DNA from: Antedon mediterranea
Lineage: Eukaryota > Echinodermata > Crinoidea > Comatulida > Antedonidae
Direction: 5' to 3'
DNA: 64,000 nucleotides
Assembly: GCF_964355755.1 (NCBI RefSeq)
Contig: NC_092673.1
Location: forward strand, 28,711,001 to 28,775,000
How positions within the stretch are numbered: the stretch's first letter is position 1; each line of letters starts with the position of its first letter. Shown piece after piece: positions 25,189-40,100 of this stretch. The notes under the pieces are model-generated. The model was not told the origin of the DNA. It did no database searches and was given only the letters and a program-made list of their open reading frames with translations. A program made the translations under genes and the position numbers.

Positions 25189-28100
25189 TCATAGTTGACC
25201 AATCGCATTGCATCCAGCCATCGTATTCTTGTCCATGATGTTGCTAGCAAAGTCCATCAAGATACCATCAACATACACGTTTTGTAAGCACCCCTGGAAA
25301 CCGTTACTAAGTACGCGCTCATCTTTATGATTATCTGGTAAACCGCCAATTAGTAGAGGTGACGTCACATCTAAAAACCTGCGTAACAATTTGGGAAATC
25401 ATTAAAATAGATTTTCATCGGTATAGTGGGGAAAAAACTTAAGTTAAACTAGTCTCTTCCCTAGCTCCGTCTACACTATCAAACTTTATCTGCCAAAAAT
25501 TTGATGTGCCCATATATAGACATGATGGTGTCATATCACTACTATATTTGGGCATACTATATGCGAGAACATCACACTTTTTTTGTCAAAGTATAGTTTT
25601 ATAGTGTAGATAGGCCTAGAGCTGCTTTAATGTAGTCACCCAGCTTCAATTCTCGATTCACCCGAAAGGCCCTGAACCACAGGCAAGTCTTTAGCAAGTG
25701 AACTGTAATTTATACCAGTCATCAAAACCATAAATTAAATATTAATCATCGACGCCGTTTAATTTATCGTCACTAACATTAGGTTTAATCACCCAGAAAG
25801 TTCTTATCATCATCGTCTGCGCACAATTGGGAATCGAATATGTGTGAACGCACGGTAAGAGGTAAGTAGAAGGTGAGTTAACTTCCTTAGTGGTTTACTT
25901 TGGTTCATAACCATTCTGTCTAGAGACATATATTATACTTGTATACGTGTAAAGTACGTATTGACTCAACCTTTGGCCCCCTGACTATCAGAAAGGGTTT
26001 AGTCATAATGACTACTGCAGTACCGTAGATTCGAACCGAGAATCTAAGTATGAACTACCGTTAACCCAAGATACTGCCTGGATTAAGCTATCTGTACAAT
26101 GGTCATTCTGGTTAAATGTATATTTATTTTAAATCTGCTGAATAGTCACAGTCACAGTCGAGGCTCATGATACTCTTAATGTGCTGTTTAAAGGTCGCTT
26201 GCCATTAGGACGCAACGTAAGGACATTTAAGCTTGGTTTCCACTAGTGACGCAACGCAAGGACAACGTAAGTGATTTAACCAATCACAATTGGGTTATTC
26301 GAACAGTGGCTTGTCATTGGTCAACTCGCTTGCGTTGCGTTTACGTCCTTGCGTTACGTCCTAGTGAGAACCACGCTTTAAGCGCCAAAACTATTTTGAC
26401 CAATCACGACGCGATGGATCATCCGAACTGTCGCTTGTGATTGGTCAACTCACTTGAGTTGTGCTACGTCATTTGCATTACATCCCAGTGGGAACGAAGC
26501 TTTAGTTGTGTGTATTTTCCAAAATGATAAAAATAATGCTATAAATTTTAGTTTTCACTGATAGGTGAGGAATCTGAAGTATTTATTTAAATATAATTCA
26601 ATTTATGATTTTCTTTATTAATACTTACCAATTGACCTTAGTTGATTGGGTTGCCGTGGCACTACAGGGAACGTTGCTAATTTTATGCTCATTCTCAATA
26701 CTTCTGCAATTATCAATTACAACATCTATAATCTGTCCAAAAAAAAACGACCCCAAAGTCAACAACTGAAAAGCTGGCCTAGAAAACGTACGTTTAAATT
26801 AAATTTCCGCTGATGAGTGTTCTTCCAGGATGGCTGGCTGGCGGTTCACTAGTACTTTAAAGGCTAGCCTAGCCTAGCCACGCTATAGTATGTGAAAAAA
26901 CATTGTTTTTTGGAAAATTCTCAAGTGGCATCTTGACAAAATAGACAGTTGACAATCGAAGAAATTACATTTTGTGGCAATCATTAGAAAGTTACGTGAG
27001 ATATTTGAATTTGTGAACACGTGATGATGTAACTTTTACTGTTTTTGTGACAATTCTATAACTTTAAGGACAAGTTTAAGTGATAGAAAGGCGACCTTGC
27101 CAATTTACGAACGCAATTGGCGCTTTCCTTCAAAATTAGAAATATGTGTGACTTAATATGAACGGAAATTTTAAAATGTATATGGAAGTAGGTCTATCAT
27201 TTAAAATCACAACACTAACACCACCAATAAGAACATTAAATACACAAACAGCTGTGAGTTTTAAATTAAATAGGGCCTATATGGTCTTATCCATTGCCCC
27301 ATAACATCCAACTGTTTATCAGCGCCGACTACAACAGACAAAACTCTGCAGTACCACCAACATTAACTTATCATCTTTAAGCACTGACTCACTTTCTTAT
27401 GGTATAGCATCGTAATGGTATGCCAGACCTGGTCATCCAAACCCCATGCTGTTCCAGCTAGCACCCGCATGGTCATCTGTCCGAAGGAAAAGGACAGAAT
27501 TAAGTTTGAGTCGACGATCTCCAGGGCTAGAAAATCTCGGCGGTGATTGTAACGACCTATGTAAAGCAGCATGCCATCTTTGTGAGATGTCTGCAAACTG
27601 AAAATATAATTGGATGAATATTTGTATCGTTTTTAATAAACTTAGAGTCTATATTTTCAATTGAATTGAATTATTTTATTTATAGGCCTATTGGACGACC
27701 TCTTCAGTAAAAACTGGTCTCCCAGTTGGCCAAGTTATGATCAGTGGCTGTGATGTACTAGTCAATACACCGTCGTGGTAACCCCCTAACCCCTAAAAGA
27801 TGTACTAGGTTCTTTAAAGTGCACATGAGCTAGATGTGTACACTGGACCTACGGTTTATAGTAAGAGACAAGATTCGTTCTACCACCAGAACCATGGAGC
27901 GAGTGTGACTCGAACCCTTTATTGCCGATGTTACGTAATTACGGTTCCACTGTCTTAACCGCTCGACCACCACGAGATAAAGTTATCCTAATACGGATAC
28001 GTGGATGAGCAAAGAAGACTGAAATATGTTATTCTTTAAACATTTTAACCTCTCCAAGATTTAAAGCAAATGTAAAAAATAATGTGATCGTTGATATAAT

Positions 28101-31100
28101 TCCAGAAATGGTCGACAGACAAAGGAAAATATAATGCGGTTCACAGACAGACAATAAATATTTATATATTTCCTTTCTAAAAACAAAAGAATGACATCAA
28201 CATTTTGTACGCTAAATTTAGCTTTCATCATAAAAAAAATCACAAACATCGAATCATTATAAAACTGATTATCTAGGCTTGAAATGTTATGAACCGCTTT
28301 AAATAAAAATTAGGGCGCAGAGACGTTTAAGTGCCATGAAGAAAGAACGCGCATTTAAATGATGATGAGAGTGATACGTCTTTTGAACGCGCGCGTACAC
28401 AATCAAAACTGTTTTCATAGAATGGTGGTGTGCATGCCATGTAGAATTCATCTGGTGCACACGGTTTAATATTACGAGCGCGTACACGATCAAATGCTAT
28501 ACTTTAGCGGAGCTCAATGCATGCACGGTGTCGGTCCATGTATAATTCATCTATATAGAGTGCACACGGTACCCTTTCTCTCCATCCTCGATGTAAAGTG
28601 AAATGACAGTTACCCATTGAATGACATTCCCTGTATGTCGTTAATATAATTACATTATATTTTCTGCCAATCTATCACGTTCCTTTCTTGCAAAACATCC
28701 GACGTAAATGTTAAAGTCCATTATATCAAATCAATTAATTAAATAATACGGATCATATTTTAGACACATCAATATGCCATGGCCTATAAATTATATAAAG
28801 TTAGTTGAAAAACCGACTTCTGGAGCTAATAATGGCGTAGCATTTTTTTTATTGGGTTTCTTTCGGCAGTGTTATTAACCCTTTTACTTCAATTAATATT
28901 GGTAAGCCAAATATTTTGGTGAAAGGTGGAAACGTAAATTACGCATACAAGAGTCGTTCTATTATTATCGGTATTTAGATGCGCGACGTGACGTAACTGA
29001 TGATGTTTTGCGGGTTGTCTGTAAGAGCTTTAAAGTATAAAACAAATCGCATTGTCAAATTGGATTTAGATATATACTGCACGTCGTAATGCCGCCGTCT
29101 AGACTAAAGCATCTCTAATCTGTGGAGATTTCCTATAGATAGTGATAAGGAGTGCTTTAGTCCAATTGTGGTTCTGTAAATGCCAGTACAACAAACTATT
29201 AGCCAATAGTTTGATGCGTGACTCTGCTGTTCAGTAAGACAACATACAAGTCATCTACGTGATGTTGTAATACTAGCTACTTATTTGTCATGTAACCGAA
29301 AGTACGCTTATACAGTATCCTACATTTTTCTGATGTTCGTACAAAAAAATGTTGATAAGATATCAAAAAGAATCTTTATTTCATAATTTAAGCTTCGTTG
29401 ATGGATTAAACCTTTATATTCATTCGCGCATGCTTTGCTCTTTATTCATTCGCAATTTACGTCCGCGCACAAAAGACGTACCATTACTATCATAATTTGA
29501 ACGCATGCGTCTAAAGCATGATTCCCACTAGAGGACACAACGCAAGCGAATTGACCAATGACAAGCGACAGTTCGAATAAGCAATCGATTGTGATTGGTC
29601 AAATCCCCAACGTTGAATTCGTCGTTGTGTTGCGTCTCCAGTGGCAACTCATTACGTGTCACTAATTTTACCTAAAAGTGATATTAAGAGATTTTCTTGA
29701 TTGTAGACTTGGAAAGGCTAGGTATGAATCTCCTGTAAAATGGCGTGACGTCAGCTCACAGTGAACCCCATCATAGCCGTTCTTACACAGACACTGGAAC
29801 GTGCCATCTAGACGGGTTACACACTCTCCCCCATTCTTACAAAAGTCGGCTTGACACAGGTTAATACTCTCTGCACACGTATCACCTATGATTAATGTAT
29901 TGAATAAAGTACCATTATTAATAGCATATTTGTTATGGTTTAAATTATGGGCGATTATTAAGGCTTAACGGAGCGGATATTTAACGCACCATTCAATAAT
30001 TAATGTAATGTAACTTATACAGCGTAGGCTTAATGCCAACATGATTTAACATTATTATCATCATAAAACAATACTTATTGAATTTGGTCCTGGGAATTCC
30101 TTTGATGTTTCTACTTAGGTTATTATTATTAGTAATGTGTTATGTTATATGATTCGATATCCGTATCACACACGCACACTTAATATCAGTATATTTCTAC
30201 AAGGATTTTGTATACATTTACCAGAATAATAATCCTAATATCTTTAAACCATTAATTCCGATAAAAATAAAACGAAAATAAATATAAATCGTTGGATTTA
30301 AAATTATTGAATGCGAATTTAATTTACTCCGAAAATAAGCATTAGATAGTTATCTACCGATTACAATTGGCATTTATAGGATTTAACAACAAATGTAAGC
30401 TAATTAGTAGTTAAGTATTTAGATTTATCGACAATGGATGCAGAATGGGAAGTTTATCTACAGATATCCCGTAGGTTTACACACAAGAAATGTATCATTG
30501 GCCGTCCTATTTTGTAATACCGTGATTTGATTTATACAGTAACATTATTTTTTTAGGTTAATTCAGGTGGCATAATATTACTATATTATTATAGTATAAT
30601 ATAATTACATAGTATTATTATTACTACTAAATTTCACCAGCAAAATTCATTCTCACGTACCTTTGAATAAGCCAGTACAATTACAGAGAACCCTGCCGTC
30701 TTCCATCGAGCATTTACTATCATTTTCACATGGGTTTGAGATTAGACACAAGTCCAGTTGTTCTGAACAGTCTTCACCGCCATATCCTGCCGGACATACA
30801 CACTCTGTGTCATCTGACATTAATAAACCCGCATACACAACATCACGTCTTTCAGAGAACACCATAGACGTATCGTATACGTTACGTCGTAGCTGGCATA
30901 CCTGATGGTTAAAGCACATCTGTCGTGTCAGACAGGGGTCTTCGTGCACTTGTTCGAATCTGAATCCTAGCCTAGATTCCAATTGTGCTGACGACAGGTA
31001 AAGAGCCGTCTTGGATGACTCCACAGAGAAGTACTTCCCGTTGCTATCTCGTACAGCTATTGTGATGTATGTATCACGTGATTGATGAACTGGTTCGATA

Positions 31101-34100
31101 TCAAAGAGAAAGACGTTGTTGGAGTTGACCAAGAATATTTCAGCGATGGCTTTTCTGAATCGATTTATTCCAGGAATCGTAAGAAGCTCCTCCTGTGTCA
31201 CGTCAAACACCCTCAATTTAAAACTGTAAGACGACATCTCTTCAGTCACCATTGTCAATTCTATTAGGCAGTGTGACTTGACAGTGTGTGTCCCATCTAA
31301 AAAATAAATATTCATCGTATAAATTTGCATAATAATTAGATAGTTAATTGAGTGAAATTACACAGACGTGAATGCTTGTACGTGAAATACAGTATTCAGA
31401 AATGAAAACTTTTAATTATGGAGATAGTCAAGTACAGAGAGATTACGATATATTCTAGTAATGTTATTAACCATGAGGGAGATTATAATATCGATATGTC
31501 CACGATGTTAATAAAACATTTCTCGGCAATTTATAATTGATGTTATAATTAAGTATTGATGCAACAGAGACATCAATTTCAATAACTGGACATTGATCAT
31601 CAATGCTATTGTTATTTACAGGAAAGTTGTTTGTAAAACTAGCCTTGGTAAAAATCAATAACCACTTATTATTTCCTTACCACTGACACTGATATACATT
31701 CTCGTCGTGATGGTTTCGTTGATTGATAAAGCTATCTCACTTTTTCCCAGCCTAGCTAGCCCATTGCTGTCCACAGTTATTAGGTCTTTACCGTCTGCCG
31801 TTTGGCCTCCCTCAATTACCTTGAATTTCAACCTGTCGTCTGCGTCTCCATCTCTAGCAGGGATCCAGAAACCCGTCCATCCGGTCTTTCCTTGGAAGTA
31901 GTTAACAAATGCAACAAAGTCTGGCAATGTTGGTCTGTTATCGTTTGTATCCAAAATGTTGATAACCACTCTGACTTGGGAGAATACATCATCATGATAT
32001 GCGCGCACAATCAGGTTAAATCTTGTGTAGTGTTCAAAATCAATCGTCTGCCTGTTAAAAAGTTGTCCTGTTTTCAGATCAATATCAACAACATCCTTCC
32101 CGCCCTTGTGAAGGATATATTCTATTGATTGTGAACCCAGAATATCATTTGCAATATTAGCATGTAATTGGCTAAGAGGGTGATCTGATAATTCATCATT
32201 TTCGGTGATGTTGATGTGTAGAATACTAAACGAGAATTTGGGTACGTTATCATTTTTATCCGTTACATGAACAACGTAAGTTGTTTCCGAGAAAAGTCTT
32301 CCAATTTTGGCGCGAACTGTGAGTTCATACCTGTGTACGTCTTCGTAATCGAGTGGATAGAGTACGCTCACCACACCAGTCAGTTTAGAAACTTTAAAAA
32401 GACCTTCGCGATTTGGTTGTACTCTTGTCAATGTGTAACGAACACTTCGTTGAAGTTTAGTTGTTGAACACTTTGCGAAAACAGTTTCATTAACATTACC
32501 AACAACGTTTTCTTCAATGTAACCTTTAAAACCTTTTGGTGGGAATTTCGGTGCGCTAATTATTCTAACCTGGACTCGTGTAGAAATCTGATTGTCAATA
32601 GGATGTCGTATTTTAGCATGAACAAGTAGATTATATTTGGAAGCCGGGAGGCTTTTGAGTGAACCTGTCGTCGTAATGATACCAGTGTTTCGGTCGATCG
32701 AAAACGGTGGAGCTTCTTCTTTCGATGTCCTTAGTTTTAAACTGAATTCCACATTGTCTCGATATTCTATAAAGTTAAAAGAAAGTATTAAAAGTATATG
32801 ATCAAAGTGGCTGCATAATGTAAGTACAGTAACTACTACACCATTAAATCAAAAGTCAAATTACGGAACAATGACAATGATGTGGTATCAGTGGCTATAG
32901 AAAAAAAGCAGAAACCTAAATGAACACGATAAATTAAAACAGACAGAAAGAAAGTACCAAACCTTTGTAAAACACTACTCACAATAAAAATAGTGAATTC
33001 AGGGGGAAATGTCAAACTCATTCTGTTGATAAAACATGAGACTTACCGTCTTTGGTTTGTAAAAATAAATTTAATATTAATATTATTATTAATATTTAAT
33101 ATGTATCAGCATGTTACATAAACAGTACTACCATTAATACTTCTGTAACTGCTTCGGTTCATTAACCATTAGTCAGCAGTTTTTCACGCGTAACCTCCAT
33201 TTTTATCAAACGTTATAAAAGTTGATAATTAAGTCAAAACTCACAGGTCAATACAAGTTTCAAATTGGTTACACTTTACAAACTATGATTCACTTATCAC
33301 TTTTTTTTTTGCAGTTCTCAGGGGAAAATGTAAAATTATATAATATTTGTGTCTTAAAGATATGGAACATTGATGGAAACATCAAATGGTTATGACTTAG
33401 GATGGGGCTTTTATAATAGGTCCCAGGTGTGTATCGATGGAACACATTTGAGGCTCAGACTTCCACCTTTAAATTAAAAATGGAAGTAATCTAAGTATAG
33501 AGTTAGTTATCATTTAAGCAAGTCTCTAGAAAATTACAAATCCAGTAAAGTACATCTTGTCGGGTTTAATCCCTTCAAATAAGTGCACAAACACAGCTCC
33601 TGCTTTATCGGGACACAGCAAACGTTTTGACTTATTGCATTCATCTTTCTTATGCCAATCAGTGGCGCTTAATTGAACACGTGGATAAATATGTGTTTCC
33701 TCTGTCTACACTCTGAAACATTATGTGACAAAATATGTTGTGCCCATATATAGACATGCTGATGTCATATTACTACCAAATTTGAAAATATCACTACAAT
33801 ATTTCAGAACTTTTTTTGTCATTCGACGTTTTCCTCGTTTATACGCGCAAGTTAATGTTACGTGGTGGTGGCGGCGAATTGTGTTGCGTTGGTATTCAAA
33901 TGTTTTAACCTTGAAGTCAATTCGATCTGGGGATCTTACGCGTCTAAATACCAGACTGAAAAATCGAGACGATCGAAATTAGAGAATCATTTAAACACAA
34001 CAGGGTTTAACATGTAGCAAGTTAATTCGAATTGGACCCCTGATATTAGATGAATCACCTGGCGTTAAACATGAGATGCCCTACAGTAGTATGTGGTCTG

Positions 34101-37100
34101 CTATTAGATTGTGCTTTTTCTGACAATAAAGTGAATAATTGATTTAAATATTACTACGAAACTATATTAAGTGCACATTACGTGCATAAACAGTCGGTGA
34201 ACTGAGCTCAAATTATAACAATTAAAACAGAGAACTATGAGATGTATGAAGTATTTAGAATGATACACGATGGAGGTTGCAGCCGAATAAAGGAAATACA
34301 CATTTCGTGACACTTCTGCAGTTGGTCAACAACAGGAACCCTAATATATCAAGGCCACATTGATATACAATAAGGAACAGGTTATCTATATTAAAGACAA
34401 GATATTGAACATTGCTTTCTTTTGTGAAAGTACTTTAGTGATGACCCGATAGCGAAATTGTTCTCCTAAACTAAAATTAAAAGCATCTGTTATGTATAGT
34501 TGGGTATTGATACGAAAAAGCAGCAGATAGATAGCGCGTGCGTACACATCATCATTTAAACGCGGGACTCTCAAAGTCTACACGTCTGGTCGCTATGTGA
34601 ACATTTGTATGCGCGGGAAAAAATGAGTGACGGCAATTTATTATTTGCTAATACTGTAGTAGGCTATTTGAAATAGTGACACAGTGGGATGGGCAATTAC
34701 CTTCCCCCGGTACGTCGGCAAACGGTTCACTGTATAGTCGCATTACTAAGGCGACATTGTGGCGCAATTAGTCCAGGGGCTACCCTTGTAATCAGCACAG
34801 CGGGACAGCGGGTCAGGGGATTCGTACACCCGGCCTACTGCCATGTTCGTGTTTATCATTCTAGTGGGGAAAGCCCCTGGAAACCCGAGAGAGCTTTACG
34901 TTATCCAAATCTGTCATTCATCATTTTGAAAATGATTCAAGAAAAAAAAAATACAATTCATTGTAACAATGTTTGTGGAGAGGGACTATAGATTTGCAGA
35001 ATATGTTACATTGACCAGCAGAGGTTTCCGTCTTGTTTGTATTGTTCACCTAGACCTATTTATGTTATGAAAAAAGGGAGTATTACTGAATGTCTGAAGA
35101 CTATGTTGAAATCTTGAAAAGTCATACAATAATCTATTATTTAATATACTATTTATGACGTTCGACGAACCATTCTCTTCAAGTCATTGCTCGAATCGAA
35201 CAGAAACAAAAGACTCCTCAAGCTACTCAAATATAGATAACTATTTGAATATCAGATATTATATCTATTTAAACGATTTAACAACTTAAGCCTTGTCTAC
35301 ACTATAAAAATGTGATAAAAAAAATGTGATGTGCCCATGGACATGATGATTTATCACTATACCATATTTGAGTACATCACACGTTTTTTTGTCAAACTAA
35401 TTTGATAACTCCATGATTTGATAGTGTGGACAGAGCTTTAATTGTTTGTGAATAATGTTCAGATACAATACAAATACAAAATATAGCAAGGCAAGAAAAT
35501 CTTCGAATAATCACTTTATTATCCGAATATAATATAACACAGTAGGCCTGTAGTAATTAAATGTTATATTTTAAACTTAATTTATATAACCACGCTGAGA
35601 ACAGATGGTGAAACAGCAGGCCTTAAAACGTTGTTCCCAATTTGACGAATAGAAAGAGTTTATGTGCAACCAGGTAATTTTGACCAATCAGAAGTTCGGA
35701 AGATCCATTGATTGGTCCAATTACTTGCGCTGCGTGTGCGTGCGTTTGCGTTCTATATACCCGTCATGAGAAGAATTAAAGTAAAGCTCTGTCTACACTA
35801 TCAAACTAGTTTGATAATAAAAAGTGTGATGTGCCCAAATATGGTAGGTAGTGATATGCGCAAATATGGTAGTGATATGACGTAATCATGTCCATATAAG
35901 CACATCACATCAAGTTTGATAGTGTAGACAGAGTTTAACGAATATTATGATATTACGTGATGTTCAATGTCCACGGACAATTCAATTTTAGGTTTTTTGT
36001 TGTGACGTCCGTGGCAGTGGGAAAACAATTTCTTTCAAGGATGATGTTGGACATGGAAGGGACATGCCGACGACATGTTAAGCAACTGAAATTGCAGTTC
36101 CTGTTTTACACGTCTATGGAATAAATTAAGGAAGATACAATTACATATCAATGCTAAATATTTCATTGAAGAATGTTTTGAAACGTTGTAAGATGACACA
36201 TAATTTTAAATCAATACTTGAAAGCCGACAAAATATTTATCATATGATTATTTATTTGTACAATCGATGAAAATATATATCCCCATCATGATAAAATTAA
36301 CAAATCGCCCGATCAATTGATTTGGTCCATTGATCGATTAATAAATTGATCAATTGATTGATTGGACTGCTCATTTTAAACAAATCTGATTGGTTAACCT
36401 ATCCTATAAAAGTATTTAGGCTATGATTTGAGAATGTCATGTAGAAGAAGAACCAATCAATTATTGATAATTCCATATAATTGTGCAAACTTATTTTCTA
36501 TAAAAATATTTTTTAAATTAGGAAAATACGGTAATTGATATAATAAATCCGATTTGATTTTTACGAATTAAGAAACGTTTACATATAACTTTAACATTAA
36601 ATTTAATGACAAAACTTCGATCTATCTTGTCATTTTATTCATCATTTTAAAGATTTGATTTTTGATTGTAAAATTTGCTGGAGGCTTTTTTATTGAATAA
36701 AAAAATGAAGATAACATTCTGTATTGAGAGTAGATTATAAAGTTCAAGACAATTGGCATGAATTAAACATAAAACAATTTGCCGAGATCACCTAAGTGTA
36801 GTAATCCGATTTGACTGATACGAATTGTAAAGTTATTTTATTAATTTCACTGGAGACCTTGCTGATATGATCGCTAATTATCGTTTCCTTCAAAAGGAAA
36901 GTTCTTGGGAGAGAGGCGGTGGAAGTAAGCAGCCCCAGACGTGATTCATCTCCAGATGCAAGGCCTAGCCTATACCTTATTTATTTAATGATCTCTGCAA
37001 ATTGTTATCTGTACAGAAATCTAATTTTACTTAGATTGCACGCGCGCGTCATTTTTCATCGTTTTGTACGCGAAGCACTAAGTACACGCGCGCGTATAAA

Positions 37101-40100
37101 ACGATGAAAAATACGCACGCGTGTACTTTCTGTGTTATTTATGCCGGTTATTCATTTACATGTACGCGTGTATCTAATAGGAAATTTAAAGTTTAAACAT
37201 AATGTCCTATCGCGTGACTGATCAAGAATCCATTCAATTTAAAATGAATATTACGTACGTGTGAATGGTGTGTTAATGATTGACATGTAGATACGTACAT
37301 AATAACTGGAATTTGTCATATTTTATTGGGACAGTTTTTAATTATGATTAAATAGGTTGATTGACAGAAAGAACAACTTAGCTCCATGACGTAAGATATT
37401 AGTTTATTATTTTGTTAGTTGGTGATTTGTTAACGAAAATGAACCTTGTATTGCACATAATCTGAAACAAATTGAAAATCAGATTTGTTTAAAGCTGCTA
37501 CCTTCAAACATATTACAAAGTTTGTCCTTATTAAGCAATTGCAATTGCCACTAATCTAATTAGAATTGATTTAATGATGTTTTGTATTGTGAGTCAAATT
37601 ATTTAGCATAGTGAATTAGGAATAGATGATATGCCTACATGGTTTACACGTTCCTGCTGTTTTTCTTGGTAAATGATAAATAAATTATGTACTAGTCAAA
37701 ATTCAAATGGAATTGAGCCGTTTCCGAACAAAATTATATGTCTATATATAATATATCAACTCTATAAATGTGATGAAATACTGAAAACAGATTTTTGTTT
37801 TATTTCAATTCTATGAACACTCATAAAAAAGTGAGTTAACGTTTTTGGCAAGTTAGTCTGTCTGTTATGTGGGCCTAAGATGTAAGTCTTAGGGGACAAT
37901 TTGATATTAATAGGGGAACATTTGATATTAATATGGGGACAATTTGATATTAATAGGGGACCACTTACTATGGGTTCTGCAGAACTTAGGAGTAATCATA
38001 CTTCAACCTATATTATAGTATTTGCAGAAAAAGTGAATAATCGCTGTCTGTACAGATTATTCTTGTATAAATATTAACGAACTTCCCCTTCGGTTGTGAA
38101 CACTTTACGATAAGAATCCATCACCAGTCAAGAAACGTGCAGGTGGCCCTAGGGTTTACTTACAAATCCTTCTTGAATTCTTATCAAATATCAAATATAA
38201 TGATAGACAAATATGTATGTGCTATCGCTTCAGATCTTCAAATATTCCCATTAGATTTTGGCAAAACTAAACATACGTAAGCTTAGGCTTATGTATAAAA
38301 GGAGTAGCAATCGACGTCCATTTTGTTGACATTATAACTGAACATTCTTTCCATTTCTATAATTGTAATATATTTATATATTTCCGTTTCCTTTATTAAA
38401 TAATTTCCCCCATCATTAAGGCGTAATTGTTTGCAAGAGCACTGGTTCTATGGACTTTTTATAAACTAAATTTAGCACATATTGCATAGAGTAAATTCAA
38501 TACCTTGCTTGAATGGACGCTAGTGGCTCGTGACGGTCTCCAAAACCCTAATTTCCTTTCGAGGGTTGGGAACTAAGAATTTAAGAATTAAATTAACTTT
38601 TCGAACTTTTACATCTAACCCTAATTGATGAGATGACAGAGAAGTGAACATTGTATTCATTTCTATAACTAAGCTTTACAAGAGAACCATGAATGCCAAT
38701 CCAGTTCGTTTGCTATGCCTGGCTAGCACGTCTATTAACTAATTTGATTCTATTGAATCGACAATAGTTTAACATCTTTAAGCGCCTGCTGTCATGTAAT
38801 GTGTGAGTATGTATGCCCCACATTAATATCACCCAGATAGCGGGCAATAGACCGATCAGATAGGGGGTAAACAAGGGAACTGCTGCTTCTTCGAGATTAT
38901 TAAGACAAGCACGAAGATAACAAATTGTTCACGAAGAAAACTAAAACACTTAACGACATCATGTGTGGTTTAGCGAAGTTTTATCATGGATTTAGCAAAC
39001 ATACATTATTCAGAATATTTGAAATATCCAACTTGTAGTTTTGATAACTGTGGGCCAATTGTAAATGCATTGCTTTAAAATCGGAAGATAACATTTATGG
39101 ATACATAAAAGGTCTGTTGATATTATTACGTTGCGTTGACAGCAAATATCTGTTATGTAATGTAAGAATTATTCTTTAATTCCAGTAGGCCTACTTCAGA
39201 AATAAAACATTCCTAAGCCACATTTAATAATCGCTTTCTAATATTATTGAATTTGAATCGAGCTAATTTTTTTAGAAGGTCTACACATGGGACTTGGTAA
39301 ACTTCCGGCAAACAAAACAGACCTTCCATGATCAATGTTAACCCTGTACAGTAGTAGTCCTAACTATCTGTACCTATAGATGGCACAGCAGCTGATCTAG
39401 TAACTTCAAAACAAGTTTTGTCACTTCTATTTTTAGTCTATTTACACCGCTACGCACGAGTCTGCACACGCGCAATGATAACTTCCAAATCACCAAAATC
39501 TACATAAATCATAAGCTGACCATTCTGTTCTTCAACATGATTTATTTACAATTTTACATCTAATTATGAAACTATCACAAATACCTCAGACAATCCCAAG
39601 CGAACAATAAAAATGCATAAATGTTTCAACAAGTTTAAACCTTTGCTATACACAATGTTCCACATCAGTTGCAAGGAGACATTTTATACCACAAACATTT
39701 CACAATAACGGTATTATCGGATAATTTGATTAAAGTCCCACTTAATTGAGTATTTGATACCTCTTTCAATTTTTTACAACAGTAACCTATAAAACAAGGA
39801 ATTGTGCATCTGGTGAAGTTTGGTAAAGTGCACTCTCGTCATACCGCAATTGAATTAGGCATTCAGTTTAATTCACTTTAGGCCTAACCACCAAACTTCT
39901 TCCATTTAAAATGAGAAAACGGGTGGGTGTCACGTGAGGTTTTCTTTAAAAAGGAGTCCTGTAGTACCTACGTGTTTTTCTTACGATATAAATACATTTG
40001 CAAACAATATTCCAAAGAGCATTAGAATTACTCGCACGATTATAGTATTTTTATAACCCCATCACGTATGCATCGCTTGTAATTGGTCAAATCACTTAAG

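Noticed and set aside
30663-30905. Plus-strand frames over cadherin exons (also 31082, 31707, 31802)
   Set aside because: Antisense shadows of conserved cadherin coding sequence.
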